DNA of 64,000 bases from Microthyrium microscopicum (Eukaryota > Ascomycota > Dothideomycetes > Microthyriales > Microthyriaceae): assembly GCA_010405405.1 (NCBI GenBank), contig MU004236.1, forward strand, positions 260,576 to 324,575. The letters run 5' to 3'. The notes under the pieces are model-generated. The model did no database searches and was not told the DNA's origin. It saw nothing but the letters and a program-made list of their open reading frames with translations. Numbering within the stretch: the stretch's first letter is position 1; each line of letters starts with the position of its first letter. Shown piece by piece: positions 39,257-52,149 of this stretch. Position numbers and translations under genes: made by a program.

Positions 39257-40998
39257 TTATAATTACTTCTTACTAATAGAGTACCTATAAAGCTTTTCCT
39301 TTAAAATATTATAATTAGTTATAAGTAATAAACTAATAAAACCTAAGGATAAGGCTCTTAGAGTAAAACTAGCTAGACTAAATCTAGTTATACTAAATAT
39401 AGCTATACTAACTTTAGTAAGACTAAGTAGCCTTATAAGTAATTTTATTAATATAGAATAAGCTTATTTAGAACTAGTAGTAAATATAAAAAAGACGCTA
39501 GAATAGCTATAAGTTAAAATATAGTAAATACGTAATATATTTAAAATTAAATAACTTAAGGTAATAAAAGTAGCCTATAAATATAGAGAATTCTACTTAG
39601 TTAAATAAATTAATAAATAAGGTTAATATAATACTAGCTTAGCTATTTTAGCCTATATTAAATATAATAGCTCTAAATTAGCTTATAGTAGTAATAAACT
39701 ATAAATATATAAAGCTAAAAGTTTATAAAAGTATAAGGATTAGGTCTTTAATATAACTAATATGCTTACTATAAAGAAATATAAGAAGGACCTATATTTA
39801 GTAATCCTTTAAGCTTATAATTACCTTAATAAGAAGGTTATATAACCTACTTAGAATAATTATATTAATTTCTAGACCTAGTTAGTTAAACTAGATTAAT
39901 ATAAACCTATATAGACCTTTATAGAATAATAGGCCTTTAAACTTCTTAGTCTACTTATTAAGAAATATTATAAAGCCTTTTAGAGCCTTTTAACTACTAT
40001 AATAGAAAAAAAGACCTTCTAAGAATACTTTAATAAGCTTATATCTCTTTTTTATAAGTATAAGATTAATAATATATTAATTTACTTATTATTCTTTAAT
40101 AATAAACTATCTACTTATCTTAGAAATAATATAATCTTTAATTTAAACTATATAGTTAAGATAACTAAAGAAGCTTTATCTTAATATATTTTAAAATACT
40201 TAAGACTTATTAATAACTAGAAGATACTAACTACTTTTAAGAAAAATATTAGGAATAGTAAATCCTCTAAATAGTATTTAATATCTATAAATTTAAAGGA
40301 TAAGACTTAATAAAGTTCTTAAAAAGATAAGTTAAAGAAGTTTAGATTAAGCCCTTCTAATAGAGCTTTAAAACTAAATAAACTAAAGAGTAACGTAACG
40401 CCTAGAGTTAAATAGCTATTTCTTAGTAATTCTAGTAAAGATAAGTACTAAAATTATAATAAAGTAGGCTATATAGCTTATAAGTGCCTTAACCTAAAGC
40501 TAAAAGAAATTAAAAGAAAAGACTAAGCTATAAGGTAGCTAATTAGAATCTTATAGCTTCTATTATAAATAATTTAGTTCTTAACCTTTTTAATAACTTC
40601 TATAAAGTTATTATTACTTAAGTCTTAAAAGTAATAAGGAATAAGAAGATTCTAAATAAAAAGGTATACTAATTAAAAAAATTACGTTAAATTATTTTAT
40701 AAGAGACTACTTAGAATTAAATAAGCTAAGATTATATATTATAAAGCGTAATAATAAATAGTAAAGCCTATTTTAATATTATAGACTATACTTTAGCTAA
40801 GAAGCTTTAATTAGAGATATATTATTTCTTAGAGAAGTTAACTAAGTACTTAAATAGTATACTTATAGCTATTTATAGAGTAGTAACTACTAAAGTAATA
40901 ATAGTTAACTCTAATAGGATCCTAAAGACTAATAAGGTATTATTTTATATTATAGACTTATTATATTATATAATTATTATAAGGATACCTTAGCTTAA

Positions 40999-41221
40999 TG
41001 TAAGGAATCCTTACAGGTTTAGTATTGTAGTGTTTAGATGCTAAGATCTAATCCTATAGATAAGATCTCTTTATCCCATTTAGGGTTAGTATGTCTAAGA
41101 ATATCCTAGGCTCCTACTTCTTTATATCTATAGCTATATCTCTAGATCTCTTCTCTCTATACTTAGATCCTACAATACTAGCTACTTTCTACTTACCTAT
41201 TACGCCTATTAGCTCCTTATA
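40999..41221 (+). repeat. 5' LTR of Gypsy-3
   Basis: It begins TGTAAGGAATCC, is 223 bp long and is paired with 48495-48717. It is the reverse complement family member of the Gypsy-1 LTRs at 1015 and 23366. A 62-codon frame inside it is chance. Confidence 0.88.
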
Positions 41222-44200
41222 TAATCTAAGTACCTCTATATTAAATTTTATGCTCTACGTATATTTTATATATTATTAATAAACGCGTAGAGGCGTTTAA
41301 TAATTCCTATTAAATTACTATAGTTATACTATAAATCTAACTAATTAGTATTTAGCAATACTATCCTTAATTAAGATTAGCATTATTAAAGGTACTAACA
41401 AATTTATAAATACTAACTAGAGTAACATAAATTTAGTATCGTTTACTAGAATAAAGACTACTTAAAGGCCTAAGCTTTGCCTTATAGTATTCTTCTTAGA
41501 TCTATAAAGGCGTTTATACTACTTCCTTTCTACTAACTATAAATTATACTTACCTTATTCTTTATTAATCTATATTTATTAAATCTATTAAATTAGTTCT
41601 AATTTATTAAGAAACACTATATTATTTAGCTGCGTATTACTATAAGTAAGGCGCTACTTATTTCTAGTCTTAAACTAGCCTTCTTAAGCAATTCTTATAT
41701 TACTTATAAACGTAGTAGCGTTAGTATTTAAAGCTATTTAGTTTTACTTTATTATAGCAAAGATAGCTACTTTGTTAAGAAGCTAGTCGTCCTAAATATA
41801 GGAACTAATTAATAGTCTATTATTACGTTAATGCTATAGTAAGAGAGTATTCTAGTAGTTAAATTTATTAAAAAGTTATCTTTATTACTTAAAGTAGCTT
41901 TAGATAATAAAGACGAAGAATTCCTTTATTAGAATATTTAAGTTAGTATTAATATTTAATAACCTCATAAGATTATTACTAAACTATTAACTATAGTATC
42001 TATTATGCTAGTAAGTATAATAAAAGAGCTAGGATTAAAAGGTAAAGAGGTATTAACCTTTAGTGCTATCGTTAGTAATTTACTAGATAAAGGTATATTA
42101 GAAGTAAGATTACTTATTAATATTTACTGCTAGTTAGAATTACTAATACGTAAAAAAAAACCTTATAACGTTTCTATATTATTTCTATTTTACCTACTTT
42201 TAGAACTAGTAGACCTTAATAGTAAAGTTGCCTTACTTACTAGTATAAAGCTTTTATTTATATAAGTATTATATAGAGTAGGACTAGAGGTAAGAAAGTA
42301 GATATTAGTAGTTCTTTAGGACAATCCTAATAATTTTGCTACTCTCTAGAAATATTATATATTAATATCTAATAGTAAGTATCTAGATTAATATATTAAG
42401 TTTATAGAAGAAGATTAATTCTTTAAATAACTATATACTACGTTAGTAATTAATTAAACTATAGTATTACGTTACTAGTCTACTTAAAAACTTTAAGATT
42501 AGCTAGTAGAAAAACTTATAGACGCTAACGTAGAAGTAAGTTAATTAAGTAAGTTAGTAGATATGCTATAGGAAGAGATAGCTACTTATTAGTAGATAAT
42601 AATAAATCTTAAAGCGCTTACTAGCTAAATTTACTATAACTATAAGTTGGCGCTAACTACTACTTATTTAAATAAATAAGCTACTCTTACTAAATTAGTA
42701 AAGAAGCGTAATACTAATCTATAATATTATAAGTTAGTTATTAACCTTTATTATTAAATCTAAGAACTTAAGAATAGACTTTAGACAAATTTAAACTAAG
42801 CCTACGTTAATCTAAATAATTTAGAAGATAATATCTTTTTAGGTTGCTCTATATTATAAGTAACGTATTTAGTAGTTTTATACTTATAGCTTTAAGTTTA
42901 AAGAATACGCTATATCTTATTATTATTAGTAGCTAATAGTAGCTTCTTAGTAATACTTACAAAGTTTAAAGAACTTAGTAATTTTAAAAGTAAATTTATA
43001 TACTATAAATAGTAGAAGAAGAAGATATTAGATATACTTCTTAATAAGAATATATACTTTTACGTCCCTACTAAAAAGAAGAAGATTAAGTTTATTTATA
43101 TTTATTATACTAGCTCTATCTATAGTATTATAGTTATACGTAAAGGTCGTAAGTTAAAGAATCTTTATAGTACTATAAAAGAAATATAGGTAGACTTAGA
43201 TAAATATTATTGCTCTAAGAACGCTTTTAAGGATGCTAAGATATAGTTAAAGTCCTTAGATATTAAAATAAAAGATATAGAAGGTCTTTAAGCCTTTATT
43301 AGCTACTTCTTAATAAATTTAGTAAATATAGAACTATTTAAGCATAAGAAGATTATTAAATTATAAGATCTTATTAATTATAAGTTTATAAACCTACTAG
43401 TAGGCTAGCATTTTAGTAGCTTTATTATATTTTATGCTTAACTTTACTTAGTTATATGCTAAATTAACTATAAATCTATAGCTATAAATAATAACTCTTA
43501 TAGCTATAATAATAATTAGTTTACTAATAAAGAGGCCTAAAATAATAAAACTAATAATATTAATCGTTCTATAGACGTCTTTAATGCTTTAAAAATAGAT
43601 AAACGTTACGTCTATTATAATTAAAAGGATTATTACTACTTTAATAAGACTACTCTATATAAAGATTAGAAACCTTTATCTAATAATAAGATTAAAGCCT
43701 TAGTTATATCTTTAGTAGTAATATTTATAAAAGTTTAAAAAGAATAGTAACCCTCTATAGAGGATATTACTAAGGATAATAACTATTAGTCTTTAAATTA
43801 AACGTTTCTTCGCTAAGTTATAAAGAGGAGCTAAATAAGACTAAAGCGTATAATAAAAAAAAGAAACGCACTTTTAATACTATAACTAAGCGTATAAAGG
43901 AAATATTTCGTTAATATAATAAAGAATAGCGCTAAAATACTAAAAAAGCTAAAGAGATATTTTATTAAGTAAAAGAAGACTATAAGAATATTAAAGAAAA
44001 AGCTTAAGAGAAGACTAAAAAGATACTTAGTTACTTTTACTAGTATATTTAGCGCCTTAAGTATAAAGATACTATTTATAAAGGATATATCTCTTTAGTA
44101 TATTTATATACTATTTATATCTTACTAGCCTTTATTATATTAGTAGCATAGCTTTAAGATATTAAAAAGAAAGATTCTATTATTAGATTATAATAAACTA

Positions 44201-47200
44201 TTATTAGCTTAGTATTTATACTATAGCGTTTAACCTATTCTAATACTAGTATTTTAATTAATACTAGTAGTAGTATAATAAGAATTATTAACTCTTATTA
44301 TCTTTAATAATATAATATTTCTACTTTTTAACTTATATATCTATACTTAGTAATACTTACTAATAGTAAGTTAGTATTTATAATTAATAAAGCTACTATT
44401 CTTAACCTACGTATTAGATACTATGTTAAGTAGATTAGCTATTTCGTTATAGAAGTAGCCTCTTATAATTTAATCTTAAGAGTACTTTAGCTAAATTAAT
44501 ATAAAGTTAACCTATATAGAGGTTTAAGAATATTAACCTTCTATAGTATAAGATATATTATAAATTATATTATATCGTAACGTCTAATTACTATAAACTT
44601 AAAAGAACGATTTATAAACTTAGAATTACCTAAAGAATTAAATATTATTTTTATATCTATAGTAACGTTTAAGAAACTAATAAAGCGTAAAGACGCTATA
44701 GTTAATATATTTTAGCTTAAAGATTTTAATAATAAAAAAGAAAAGAAACCTTCTAATAGCAATAAAGATAATAATAATAAATTTACTATAAACCTTACTA
44801 TATATACTATATTAGAAGAAGATTATCTTAAATAGTAAGATAAGTAAGATTGCTCTTACTTATTAAAAAAGGAAATCTTAAAACTTATTTTAGAACGTTT
44901 CTACTAATATTTTAAAGTCTTTAATCTAAAGCGTTTAGATATTCTTATGCCTTACTATAGTAAATATAACTACGCTATTAACTTTATTTCTAATGCCAAA
45001 ATTCTAAAACGCTAACTTATATTAATGTTACTAAAATAAGCCTTAGTTATTAAATAATATATTAAGAGTCTACTTTAGCACGGTTTTACTATAAGTTTAA
45101 AATCTTAATATACTATATTTATGCTTTATATAAGCAAGCTAGAAGGAGATATCTATATCTATATTAATTATTGTGAGTTAAATAATATTACTATTAAAAA
45201 TAGTAATATTCTATTGCTTATTAGTAAGATACTTATACGCTTTATATAGGCAAAGTATTACTTTAAGTTTAACGTTATTATTGCCTTTAAATATATTTAT
45301 ATTAAATTTAAAAATAAATATAAGATAGCATTCTTAATACATTACGGCCTATTTAAGTTTAAAGTACTATCTTTTAGCCTTATAGGGGGACTAGGGACAT
45401 TTTAAGCGTACGTTAATTATATACTAATATAGTTTTTAAATAATTTTGTAACTATTTATTTAGATAACATTCTAGTATTTAGCAAGACATTAGAAGAATA
45501 TAACGCCTATATATATTTAGTACTAAACGTATTAGAATATATAGGTTTATTCCTTAATATTAAAAAGTTAGAGTTTGCTATCTAAGAAATAAAATACCTT
45601 AGTCTAATTATTATTATAGAAGGTATTAAGATAGACCTCTTAAAGGTTAATACTATAATTAACTAAGAATAACTAAGTTATTTTAAGGATATATAGGCAT
45701 TTCTTAGATTTATTAACTTTTACTAACGATTTATCTTTAATTACTCTACTATAGTAGTATCGTTAATAAATCTTACTTAGAAGGATGCTCTAGCTATATT
45801 CCTCTAGGACCCTAATAAGCTTAAGGAATAAGCTTTTAAGAAGCTAAAAGTAGACTTTACTAATATACTAATTCTATAATACTTTAATTATACTAAGGAA
45901 ACTTAGATAGAGATAAACGTATTAGATTAAGCTTACGCTACTATATTATTATAAAAAGATGCAAATAGTAATCTAAGACTAGTTACCTTTCTTTCTAAGA
46001 AAATATTACTAGTAGAATATAATTATAATATTTATAATAAAGAACTACTTACTATTGCTTACGTCTTTAAGAAGTAAGAACCTAAGTTATTTAGTACTAA
46101 AAATATTATAAAAGTATTTTTAGATTATTAGAATCTTTAAACCTTTATAAAGACTAAGAAGCTTATATACTATTAAATACGCTAGACTAAATTCTTATTA
46201 TAATTCTACTTTTTAATTAAATACTACCTTAATAAGAATAATAGCAAAGCTAACGCTTTAATCTAAAGATTATAAGACGTACTATAAAGTAATAAAGACC
46301 TATAAGTTAAGCAATAGTATTAACTATTCTTATTCTTATATTAATTTAGTACTAAATAAGCTATTAAGCTAGCTATAATCCTTATTAACCTAATTACTTT
46401 ATTCTTTATATAGATAGCTATACTTATGTTAAATAAGCTAAATATTACTATAGTAGGAGAGTCTAATTTAGAACTTATTATAAAAAGCTCTTAGAATAGA
46501 GCTCTAGCTAGTTTAGATAATTTACTACTAGTTAATACTAAATCTTTAGATTTTAACTTAAAGTAGTTTATATAGGAAGTAATAAAGGTAAGTAAGAAAG
46601 ATAAGTTACTAATCATAATTTAACTAGTAAAGGCATAGAAAGACTACTTCTTATTCTTTAAAGTACTAAATTAAGATTAAATTAAATTAATAGATTATAA
46701 GGCTCTACTAAATAGTACTATCCTTTATTAATAAAAGTTATTTATACTAACAATATATTTACGAAATAAAGTAATAAAATAGGCATATTAATATAAAGTT
46801 ATAGGCTATAGAGGAACTATAACGACCTACTACTACCTTTAATAAGATTACTAGTAGCTAAGAATATTAGAATATATTAAGAAATATATTAAAGGTTATT
46901 ACTATATCTTTTTAAAGCTAGTACGCTAAAAGAAGTAAAAGCTTCTTTACTTATTTCCTCTACTAGATTAAGCTTAGTTTAATATCTCTATAGACTTTAC
47001 TATCTTACTACTACGCTATATCTATTAAAGTATAGTTTACTAGTATATTATAGTTATTATTAATCGTTTAATATAATTATAATAGTTTATTACCCTTTTA
47101 AGTCTTTTAATAGAAATAATAGTTATAGTATTTATTAATTAAGTATAAAAGCTATATAGTTAGCTAGACTCTATTCTTTTAGATTAAGGAACTTAATTTA

Positions 47201-48400
47201 TATCTACCTTTTAAAGTTACTTATATAAACGTATAAGCATTATATTAAGATTAAGTACTATATAATATTTAGAGTCTAATAATATTACTAAAATAACTAT
47301 TACTACCTTAAAATAGTATCTTAGATTCTTTATTAATTAGAATTAGAATAATTAGGTAGCCCTATTACTATTTACTAAATTTATAGTAAATTTTGCTATA
47401 AATACTACTACTAGTTTTATACTTTTTAAGGTATAAAATAGTTTTCTATTAAAATTAGGACTTAAGTCTACTTACTATTTACTACCTAAAGCATTATATG
47501 CTTTTATTATAGTACGTAAAGAAGTTATTACTACTAATTAAGTATAGAATAGTTAAGAGAAGCTTTATAAGTTTTTAAAGGAGTAATTAGTATAGGCTTA
47601 GGCTTAATAAAAACTCTACGCTAATAAGTATTAACGTTTAGTACTAGATCTTTATTCTAAAGACTAGATATAACTTAACGTTTAAAATTATAATATAACT
47701 TACTCTTTAAAAATACTTAATAGCAAAAGCGCTAGTTTCTTTAAGGTATTATACAAGATTAATAAAGTAACCTATAAATTAGATCTTTCTAAATTAATAA
47801 AAATATACCTAATATTCTATACCTAGCTACTATATTTAATTAATAATAATATATACTTATTATAGGAATTAAACCTACCCTTAGTAGTTATTAGTAAAAA
47901 AAAAAGCAAAGAAGAATAGCTTATTAATACTATTATTAATAGTAAATAAGATAGTAGGGGTAAGAATAAGGTACTTAAATATAAGATTAAATAGATAGGA
48001 TTTTATAATAAAACTTAGTAGCCTTAGAAGAATACTATTAACGTACTTAATACTATATTAAAATTCTATAAGCTTTATCCTTAGAAGCCTAGTCTATACC
48101 CTTCTTAATCTTTACTAGTAAATAAAGTTAAAGAAGAAGATTATAATGCTAATAAACTACTTACGAATTAAGATTATATAGTATAAAAAGCGTTATATTT
48201 ATTTATTTTTACTAATAGTATTATACCCTTAGTTTAGTTTTTAATTTACGCTATTAAAGGGATTATAGAATACTATAAACTAGCTTAAATAGATATTCTC
48301 TTCTTTATTAAATAGATTTAGATAGTACTAAGGTAAGTAGATAGTATATTATTATATTCCTTAGTAGTAATATATATAAAGGAGTTTTATATTTATATAG

Positions 48401-48442
48401 ACTAGCTTAGCCTAGCCTAGATTAGCCTAGACTAGACTAGAA
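48401..48442. repeat. Pentamer tract inside the Gypsy-3 3' LTR
   Basis: This is the CTAGG/CTAGT array seen in Gypsy-1 and Gypsy-2, here in the opposite orientation, as expected for a + strand element. It lies about 52 bp from the 3' LTR. Confidence 0.75.
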
Positions 48443-48494
48443 TAAATTAGATTAAGATATAGCCTATAAGGTCTATTTTAGAAGAGAAAAGTTA

Positions 48495-48717
48495 TATAAG
48501 GAATCCTTATAGGTTTAGTATTATAGTATTTAGATACTAAGATCTAATCCTATAGATAAGATCTTTTTATCCTATTTAGGGTTAGTATGTCTAAGGATAT
48601 CCTAGGCTCCTACTTCTTTATATCCGTAGCTATATCTCTAGATCTCTTCTTTCTATACTTAGATCCTATAATACTAGCTACTTTCTGCTTACTTATCGCG
48701 CCCATTAGCTCCTCATA
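48495..48717 (+). repeat. 3' LTR of Gypsy-3
   Basis: It is the partner of 40999-41221, 223 bp long and followed by cttaa. Confidence 0.88.
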
Positions 48718-51700
48718 CTTAAAGATTAGAACTCCTTACTAAACTTTAAGGCTAAGACTTTATCTTTTATTTATCTAAAGGATAACTACTATAATAAGAT
48801 TAGTTCTATTTCTCTAAAGAAGTTACTCTAATTAGGTTAAGATAGATTTACTTAGCTCTTTAAGTATCTAGTAGGTTTATTAAACTATATTAGCTTATAA
48901 AACTTACTATATTACTATAAGGAGCTTATAGAGGCTTTTAGTAAGAATAAAGTATAAGATTTAATAAAATATAGTTTATAGGACTTAGTTATTAACTTTA
49001 AGCTAGGTATAAGTATACTCTATTAGCTTATTTATAGTTTATTAAAAGTAGAACTAGTTATTTTATATAAATACCTTAAAAGAGATTTTAAGAAAAGATT
49101 TATTTATAAATCTTAGTTTTCTACTAGAGCTCTAATTATCTTTATAAAGAAAAAGAATAATACTTTATATTTATATATAGACTATAGAGGCTTAAATAAT
49201 ATTATAGTTAAGAACTACTATACTTTACTATTAATTAAAAAGTTATTAGACTAACTATTAAGAGCTAAGCTCTTTATAAGCCTAGACTTTTATAAAGTAT
49301 ACTATTATATCTATATTTATATTAGTAATAAGTAGAAGATAATATTCTAAACTAAATATAAGTTCTTTAAGTATTAAGTAATATTTTTTAGGTTTACTAA
49401 TACTTTTACTATTTTTTAAGTATATATTAACTAAGCTCTATATAGCTTTATTAATATAACTTATATTATTTATCTTAATAATATTCTTATCTTCTCTAAG
49501 AATAAAAAAGATTATATTAGATATATAAAGAAGGTACTTAAAAGACTTATTAAGTTTAAGTTATATATTAAGCTATTAAAGTATAGCTTTTATATAGACT
49601 AAATTAAGTACTTTAAGTATATTATAACTTTAGATAGTATTATAATAAAATTAAAATAAATTATAATAGTTATAGATTAGCTAATATTATATAATATATA
49701 TTAAGTAAGAAAGTTTATTAGCTTTATAAATTACTATTAATATTTTATTACTAACTTCTCTTATATTACTTCTTTATTAAACTCTTTAACTAAGAAGCTT
49801 CTAGAATAAGCCCTAAAAGGCTAATAGCTATATAATAAAGAATTAGTTTCTATTAACTTCTCTCCTAAAGCTATTTAATCCTTTAATAATCTAAAGGCTA
49901 TTTTTATATATATACTAATTTTTATTTATTATAATTTTATATTAGAGACTTATTTAGAGATAGATACCTTTAAGTAAGTAATCTATAGTATTTTAAGTTA
50001 AAAATAAATTAAGCTAGGCTAAGAAAGCTAATAGTAACTTATAGTATTCTACTTAAGGAAGTTATTAGAACCTAAGAGTTACTATAAGACTCTATAGTAA
50101 AAATTCCTAGCTATTATTAACTCTATAAGAGTCTTTTATAAGTATCTATATAATATTCTAAAGTTCTTAGTCTTAATAGATTATATAAACTTTTATTTAC
50201 TTAATACGTCTTAAAATATTTTTACTATATATATAAGATAAGTAAATTTCCTTATTAAGTTTAAGTTTAATATTAAGTACTATTTAAGGAAGATAAATTC
50301 TATAGATAGACTCTTATAAAGACTAGACTACGTCTCCTTAAGTAATATAAAGTAGAAAAGAATTATAGATATCTTATTAAACCTTATTTAAAATAAACTA
50401 TAACTATTTAAGGTTCTTAAGCTTAATAAAGACCTAACTAGATTTATTAATATTTTAATTATATTTATTAGTACCTTATTATAGTACTTAAGAAATAATT
50501 CTTAAGAAATAGATATTATTACTATATTAAATATATTTAATAGCTTCTTTACTAAGCTAATAGAAGATAAATAAACCTATTTATAGATAGAGGTTACTAT
50601 AAAGAATAGTAAAGTCTAAATTCTTTAATATTTCTATAATAATTTTCTAAAAGAAGGCTATAAAGGCTAACATAAGACGTTAAAGAAGATTTAATACTAT
50701 TATACTTAGAATAATATTAATAAAGATATTTAAGAGTACTATATAGCTTATTTAGAGTATAAATAAAATACGTCTATTAAATAAGGCTAAAATAGACTTC
50801 TTTTATTCTTATTAGTACTAATAGCTTCTTAAGAAGATATTATAGTTAATTTTATTACTAACTTACTTTTAAGTATTTTTTAAGGATAATTATATAACTC
50901 TATTATAGTAATTATTTATAAGCTAACTAAAATAGCTTATTACGTACTTTATTATAAAGATATAAATGTAAATAATTTTATTAAGCTTTTCTTATATAAG
51001 GTAGTATAACTTTATAGCGTACTAAATATAATTATATTTAATAAAGGCTCTATATTTATCTTTAAGTTCTAGAATATATTTCTTTACTACTTAGAGATCT
51101 AATAGAAGCTATTTACTATATTCTAACTTTAAATAGATAGATAAATAGAGTATTAAAACTAAGAGATTAAGTACTATTTATATATTTATTATAGCTAAAA
51201 ATAGGATAATTAAGCTAAAAAGCTTAATTTTACTAAGTTTATATATAATAATAGTATATATAGCTTAACTAGTATTATTTTATTTATAGTATATATAAAT
51301 AGATACCTATATATACTAGAAGTATCTAAAGAGTATTTAATAAGTACTACTCTTAATATAAAGAAACTAATAAAATATATTCTATCTCTTTAAAGAGCTC
51401 TTTAGACTTATTTAGAGAATATTTAAACTCTATAAGCTAAATACTATAATAAAAGCTATAAGGACGTTACCTTAAAGATAAATAACTAAGTTCTACTTAA
51501 TATAAAGAATATTAGAATAGCTAAGTCTAAAAAGAAACTAGATATTAAGTATATAGGCCTTTTTAAAGTAATAAAGATTATTAATTATAATATATATTAT
51601 ATTAATCTACCTAAGGGCGCTTTAATTTATAACGTCTTTTATATTTTCTTATTATAATAATATATACTTAATATATACTTTTTATAGTAAATAGTCTTAC

Positions 51701-52149
51701 CTTAAAAAACCTTAGATTTTAAAGAGACTAATTACTATAAGGTTAAAAGCGTAATTAAATATAAGGTTAATAAAGATAGTACTTATTATTATAAAGTAAA
51801 GTAGAAGAACTACTTTATATCTAAAATAAGCTAGAAACCTACTAGTAACTTCTTCTTAATTACGCTAAAGCGCTATTAAAAGAAATTAAAGAAAAAGAAT
51901 ATCTCTTTAGCTAAATTAGCTTTAATAGAAGTAACTAAATATAAATTAAAATAACTTAACTTAAATAAACCTTATCTAAAGCTTAAGAAGTTAAGAAGAC
52001 GTTTAAAAAAGTCTTTAGTACCTATTAAACTTATATTAGCTAAGAAAGAGCTAAGTAGACTAAAATAATTATAATAAGACTTAAAATAAGTCTCTTTTTA
52101 TAAAGGAAATAAGTATAAAAGTATAATTACTTTATAGTATATATAAATA

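Larger units (their letters stand above)
40999..48717 (+). mobile_element. Gypsy-3: full-length Ty3/Gypsy chromovirus fossil inside Gypsy-4
   Basis: This is a 7,719-bp + strand element with 223-bp LTRs (40999-41221, 48495-48717). A perfect 5-bp duplication, cttaa, lies at 40994-40998 and 48718-48722. A purine-rich tract ends at 48494, directly before the 3' LTR. I recognise a gag zinc knuckle at about 43,600-43,655, a protease region near 44,370, a reverse transcriptase block at 45,425-45,490, an integrase C-terminal region near 47,650 and a chromodomain-like region at 47,900-48,100. The LTR and the pol 3' end are of the same family as Gypsy-1 in block 1. It inserted into Gypsy-4 between protease and reverse transcriptase. 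It is structurally complete but broken many times, with RIP on both strands. Confidence 0.88.

Noticed and set aside
41091-41279. 62-codon + strand frame in block 2
   Set aside because: Lies across the end of the Gypsy-3 5' LTR; a chance frame.
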